DNA of 33,747 nt from an uncultured Pelagibacteraceae bacterium (GTDB lineage Bacteria; Pseudomonadota; Alphaproteobacteria; Pelagibacterales; Pelagibacteraceae), in NCBI GenBank assembly GCA_902556265.1, contig CACDVM010000008.1, positions 1 to 33,747 on the forward strand, in the 5' to 3' direction. Of this stretch, positions 33,267 through 33,747 are shown one piece after another. A program made the translations under genes and the position numbers. The notes under the pieces were generated by a model. The model was not told the DNA's origin, ran no database searches, and saw nothing but the letters and a program-made list of their open reading frames with translations. Numbering within the stretch: the first letter of the stretch is position 1; each line of letters opens with the position of its first letter.

Positions 33267-33747
33267 TAACAACTACCTGATTATGTTGACGTAAATCGAT
33301 TTTATCAATTTTATTTTCATGGTCTTTTTCTAAAAAACTCATTAAAAATTCAAAATTTTTTTTTAGATTTTCTTTTGGCAACTTTATTAAAAGACCATCG
33401 TTTAACTCTATATCCCATCTTCCTGATTTGAAAAAATATAAATTTTTAATTTTACTATAATCAAAATTTGTTTCCTGGATTGTATTTATTAGTTCAAAAA
33501 AATTTTTATTTTTAAAGTCTCCAAATATAAAGGGAACATCTTTCTGTATATTTATACTATCTATCAATTTACCATTTGAACCCAAAAAAAAAAATTTGTT
33601 TTCCCTTTTGACTTGAGCTAAAAGTTTTGTCTTATCTATTTTAATATTTAGTGTCGAAGGATATTTTTTAAAAACAGAATAATTTTCTACTAAATTGTAT
33701 GAATTTAATATTTCTTTAATTCTTCTTTCATCTAAAAAAAATAAATT
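33256..33747 (-). CDS. ftsQ: FtsQ/DivIB cell division protein (5' end outside window)
   Basis: The frame is open from the window edge at 33747 to the TAA at 33256, giving about 163 C-terminal residues. Visible are the end of the POTRA domain (RRIKEILNSY, YPSTLNIKID), then VKRENKFFFLGSNGKLID and LYFFKSGRWDIELNDGLLIKLP, matching the FtsQ beta domain (compare RRWDLRL and GIxVKLP). FtsQ is a bitopic inner-membrane divisome protein that recruits FtsB and FtsL. A TTG at 33585 could be mistaken for a start, but coding sequence continues beyond it. An 11-base poly-A/T tract at 33584-33594 lies in the gene. Confidence 0.87.
   Translation of the reverse strand, partial: NLFFLDERRIKEILNSYNLVENYSVFKKYPSTLNIKIDKTKLLAQVKRENKFFFLGSNGKLIDSINIQKDVPFIFGDFKNKNFFELINTIQETNFDYSKIKNLYFFKSGRWDIELNDGLLIKLPKENLKKNFEFLMSFLEKDHENKIDKIDLRQHNQVVVNGK

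Noticed and set aside
33256..33585. Short stand-alone hypothetical gene starting at TTG 33585
   Set aside because: The frame continues upstream to the window edge with FtsQ-like sequence, so this is the C-terminal part of ftsQ.
1..33747. CRISPR array, insertion sequence or prophage
   Set aside because: No regularly spaced repeats, no transposase or integrase, and no phage structural genes were seen; the only repeats are the short ones listed.

Overview
The window is very AT-rich and densely packed. Most gaps are under 100 bases, many genes overlap by 4-20 bases, and no stretch over about 270 bases lacks a gene. Gene content and order point to a marine alphaproteobacterium of the SAR11 group (Pelagibacterales). 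The clues are a proteorhodopsin followed by a 2Fe-2S ferredoxin and a ferredoxin-NADP reductase, a single-cysteine DksA-like protein, an alphaproteobacterial LexA box, and an ftsQ-lpxC-bamD-ligA cluster. This assignment is inferred from content, since no marker rRNA is present.

Layout. Positions 1-1976 (minus): a GFA-fold protein, a D-glycerate 3-kinase-like kinase and the start of a TolC-type outer membrane protein. Positions 2117-3814 (plus): an SOS-controlled umuDC mutagenic polymerase operon with a perfect LexA-type box against the umuD start. Positions 3816-6025 (minus): two membrane glycosyltransferases, GT2 and GT39/ArnT-like. Positions 6055-6870 (plus): a dksA-like regulator behind a near-consensus promoter, followed by two tiny membrane-protein ORFs. 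Positions 6898-10416 (minus): an ectoine-type ehuBCDA uptake operon ending in a MOSC-domain gene. Positions 10513-12143: a second MOSC protein divergent from a PhyH-type oxygenase. Positions 12144-14952 (minus): proteorhodopsin, ferredoxin, ferredoxin reductase and a glutathione transferase. Positions 15168-17394 (plus): propionyl-CoA synthetase and an SMR transporter. Positions 17387-23425: pyrC-like amidohydrolase, ygfZ, tRNA-Leu(GAG), nadA-nadC, a MazG-like pyrophosphohydrolase and fumC. Positions 23413-28680: an AsmA-like protein, a UvrD helicase and an aminopeptidase P. Positions 28663-33747 (minus): an envelope/division cluster read as ftsQ, a truncated ftsA-like gene, lpxC, bamD, ligA.

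How the genes work together. The proteorhodopsin is predicted to be blue-tuned (Gln at the spectral-tuning site) and supplies light-driven proton motive force. The neighbouring ferredoxin and reductase form a small electron-transfer unit. The Ehu transporter takes up compatible solutes or related small cationic compounds. NadA and NadC make nicotinate mononucleotide from iminoaspartate. LpxC and BamD serve outer-membrane biogenesis.

The most unusual signals are: (i) an FtsA-like protein reduced to its N-terminal half plus a C-terminal amphipathic tail, with no ftsZ in the usual place; (ii) a MOSC gene bracketed by 19-bp direct repeats, one of which is a fossil copy of the ehuA 3' end; (iii) a 19-bp tandem duplication that appears to have uncoupled a tiny membrane-protein ORF from the dksA stop codon; (iv) a perfect alphaproteobacterial LexA box at umuD; (v) strand-biased RNA hairpins after ehuB and after proteorhodopsin.
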